Shown here: in pieces, positions 61,611 through 64,000 of the stretch
How the letters are laid out: every line of letters starts with the position of its first letter
Numbering within the stretch: position 1 is the first letter of the stretch
Origin: Chaetorhynchus papuensis
Lineage: Eukaryota; Chordata; Aves; Passeriformes; Rhipiduridae
NCBI GenBank assembly: GCA_013396525.1
Contig: VWYX01000765.1
Coordinates: 30,686 to 94,685, forward strand
DNA: 64,000 nucleotides
Direction of reading: 5' to 3'
Notes under the pieces: generated by a model
What the model saw: the letters and a program-made list of their open reading frames with translations, nothing else
What the model was told of the DNA's origin: nothing
Databases searched by the model: none
Translations under genes and position numbers: made by a program

Positions 61611-64000
61611 GCTTGGAAACGAAGGAAAAAATTCATAGTTGAAGTCTTTTTTATGACCTTAATTCATCTCCATTTTATCCTCACCAGAGTGCTAGGAACC
61701 TTATCTGCAGAGACAGAGCAGGAGCTGTTTGCAATGTCAGCTCTACAAGCAAAGGTCCCAGGCGTAGAGAAGAACACAGGAAATGAACATCAAGATCATA
61801 AACTGATAACGAAATACAGAAACTTATTAAAAAAAAACCCCCACAACTATTTGAATTATTTGTAATTCTCTCCATGGCCACAACAATATGTAGGTAGAGC
61901 TGTAAAGCTGCCAGCAAGCTGCTTAATTGAAAGTCTGGCATGTGTTTTTTGCTACCTTATTCAATTTTTAAAATGGGATCTTAATTGCCAAAAATGAGGA
62001 GGAAGAACATTGCTTGCTTTAGCAGAAAAAGAGATCATTATTTTTATCCGTCATATGCATGAAGGAAAAAAATGCCCTAACACAAATATACTGATATTTG
62101 GAACAAAACACTAAAATGCCAACTCTTCACTGCCATAATTTGCACCCATTTGACTTGACCCTTAAAAGTCTCCTTTCCCAGGGATCATTTCCCTGTTTAT
62201 CCCAGCCAGCAGTTCAGTTCTACAAAACTGAGCTGTGCTCCAGGAAAGCCATTCAATTAAATCCAAGGCAGAGGAATGCAGCTGATCAGGTAACAGCAGC
62301 AAGAAACAGCTCACACTGTGCCCACTTCTCCTTCAGGTCAGTGGCAGATTTCCCAGAGTCAGGACAAAGAGAAGAGTCTTCCCTTTGGTGTCTTGGCAAA
62401 AGAATTCCAAATTTTCCACCTTGAAACTCACATTACCATGGGCTTTTCTGAATGGAAACTTTTCCCCTGTGCTAACAGACCCAGTAAATGCTCTCTGTTA
62501 GCCTGATTAAGTCAGTCAAAACCTGGGGGGAGATTTTAAATAAATGCACTGGGCTTTGGGTCAGCAAAATGTAAATTAAGTAAAGATGCAGCTCACAGGA
62601 ATCCTGCAAAGAGTGGCTGTTCCTTTACCCTCACTGAGCCCAAGGAGAGTTGAGGACATCAGGTCCTCAATCTCTGACTGAGGTCTAAGAACTTTTAAAA
62701 GACTACCAGGTATGTTTGAAAGCTTCAGTGTGTTCAGTAGAGGCTGGAGTGAAATCTTTTCCACATGCTGTAAAAAAAACAATTCTACTTCCTACGTGCT
62801 GGGACTTTCCTGAAGTATCTAGCAGCCCTATTCAGGGTTTTCAGAACAGACTGAGGTTCTTAAATACTATTTTCTGATGGGGAAATCGAAATTTTCTAGT
62901 CCAAATTTAAAGCCATTGTCCTGATGAATATAAAAGTAAGATGAAATGGAGGTAAAAATAAAAACATCCATGGATATTTGAGTTTAGTTATGTAGCACTA
63001 TGATTTCACTTTCTTACCTCTCCCTTCCCCCAGAACCATTTCTGTCACTCACACTGAGGTTTGGGAGCTTGGTTTAGCCTGGCAGTAAAACAGGTACAGG
63101 GGCAGAGTGTGTGCCTGCAGTCTGCTGAGAAGACACACACTAAATATCCCAGTTTTCAGGAAATATCCCAGATCTTAATTGCTCTGCAGTTAGCATGGCT
63201 GAGGAAATAGGTTCTTAATTTGTCTGGCTCCAGCAGAAATGTTTTTCAGGTTAACTCAGTAGGCAAAGTTTTTTTTAACAGGAAACATTCCCTTCTTCAG
63301 GATTGGATTTAAAGTGATCCTGGAACGGTTAAACAGCAGACACAAAGCAGGTCTAACATTTACGATGATGATGTGACTCTTTATCACTCTTGACTGTAGC
63401 CAGGGAGCCAGGAAAACAGGGCTTCCTTTGGTCCCCTGGAGCTGGGCTGGTTTGAAAGCAAAAGTGGGTCAGGTTCAGTGTGTGGGCAAGCAGGTGCTGC
63501 CAGGACAGCCAGGGAGGCAGCCAGGGAGCAGGGCAGCATCAGCAGCTGTGCCCAGCCCTCCTGGGGCACTGCCGAGCCTTGGGCTCCAGGGCTGGGCAGT
63601 GCCAGTGCATGGAGCCTGCTCGTGTCCATCCCCTGCTGCAACACACACCTCCAACAGCCCAGCACAGCCTCACGGGTCTGCCCAGGCTCAGCAGGTACCG
63701 TCAGTGCCCTCCCCGGGCTGTGCAGCCCAAGCTCCACCTAAGGAGCCTGTCTGCATTCCCAGTGGGACACGGAGTGCAGAGAACAGAGCAGAGTGAGGAG
63801 GGAACAGCTTCCCTGGCACCAGCCTGGTGGCACAGACAGAGCTCCAAAGCCTGGGGACACCTGAGCTGGCTCCTCATGGAAACCCCACCAATCCACCTGC
63901 CTGGCATTGCTGCTCTTTGGGAGGAACGGGGTGGGCACTGTGTCCGGCCCCAGAGTGACCAGCACGAGTCTGTCCAGATTGTCCAGCACAGCTCAGCAAG

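Larger units (their letters stand above)
53470..64000 (+). other. Intron 3 or downstream sequence, no further exon found
   Basis: About 10.5 kb with no exon that would start with a Tyr codon after the split TG and continue with the ECVGPG-like block expected in BEAN1. The last exon is probably beyond the window. The stretch holds an AT microsatellite at 60748-60834, an A/C-rich tract at 61521-61610 and a GC-richer patch from about 63420 to the end. That patch gives overlapping short frames on both strands with no recognised domain. Confidence 0.5.

Noticed and set aside
63384..64000. GC-richer end of the window as a possible last exon of the BEAN1-like gene
   Set aside because: No frame starts with Tyr after an AG and continues with a VGPG-like block. 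The frames overlap on both strands without a motif.

Overview
The window is vertebrate nuclear DNA, almost certainly from a bird and possibly a songbird. It is AT-leaning, almost gene-free single-copy sequence with one sharp CpG island. It carries several solo retroviral LTRs, many short A/C-rich and pentanucleotide tracts, no recognisable Alu or L1 elements, and three assembly gaps. There are no bacterial-style genes, no rRNA or tRNA that I can recognise, and no CRISPR array. The species call is an inference from repeat style and from the one gene I recognise.

The only gene I can support is on the + strand and spans most of the window. I read it as BEAN1 (brain expressed, associated with NEDD4) or a close BEAN1-like paralogue. 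A short coding exon ends at 10437 inside the CpG island at about 10.1-11.4 kb. An exon at 50607-50816 carries an N-glycosylation sequon, one transmembrane helix and a basic cytoplasmic flank. An exon at 53328-53469 carries a cytoplasmic stretch that ends in the start of a PPxY-type motif. All three have canonical GT/AG ends and their phases fit (1-base overhang, 1-base overhang, then a 2-base overhang leaving the window). Together they give about 127 residues of an incomplete protein. The last coding exon or exons were not found and probably lie beyond 64000.

Layout: 1-10.1 kb is upstream intergenic DNA with one solo LTR (692-1061) and a TTTC microsatellite running into a gap. 10.1-11.45 kb is the CpG island, with a GC-skew switch, exon 1 and a G-rich minisatellite that starts at, and copies, the exon 1 splice donor. 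10.4-50.6 kb is an intron of about 40 kb. It holds a TTTTA tract, a minus-oriented LTR near 25 kb, a gapped 44-bp minisatellite near 29.1 kb, a 225-bp direct duplication at 30.1/31.3 kb, near-perfect palindromes at 13.0 and 37.7 kb, a CCCCT tract at 42.3 kb, a gapped plus-oriented LTR near 46 kb, and a 47-T run at 50.0 kb. 50.8-53.3 kb is a short intron with a second copy of the first LTR (50831-51202), bounded by a perfect 6-bp target duplication and lying 14 bp past the exon 2 donor. 53.5-64 kb is intronic or downstream DNA with no exon I can support.

The strongest observations are the BEAN1-like gene model, a minisatellite that has duplicated the exon 1 donor, an LTR abutting the exon 2 donor, and a possible NAGNAG acceptor at exon 2. 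In humans, a pentanucleotide insertion in a BEAN1/TK2 intron causes SCA31, so repeat instability in this locus is of comparative interest. I found no system here that I would call wholly new.
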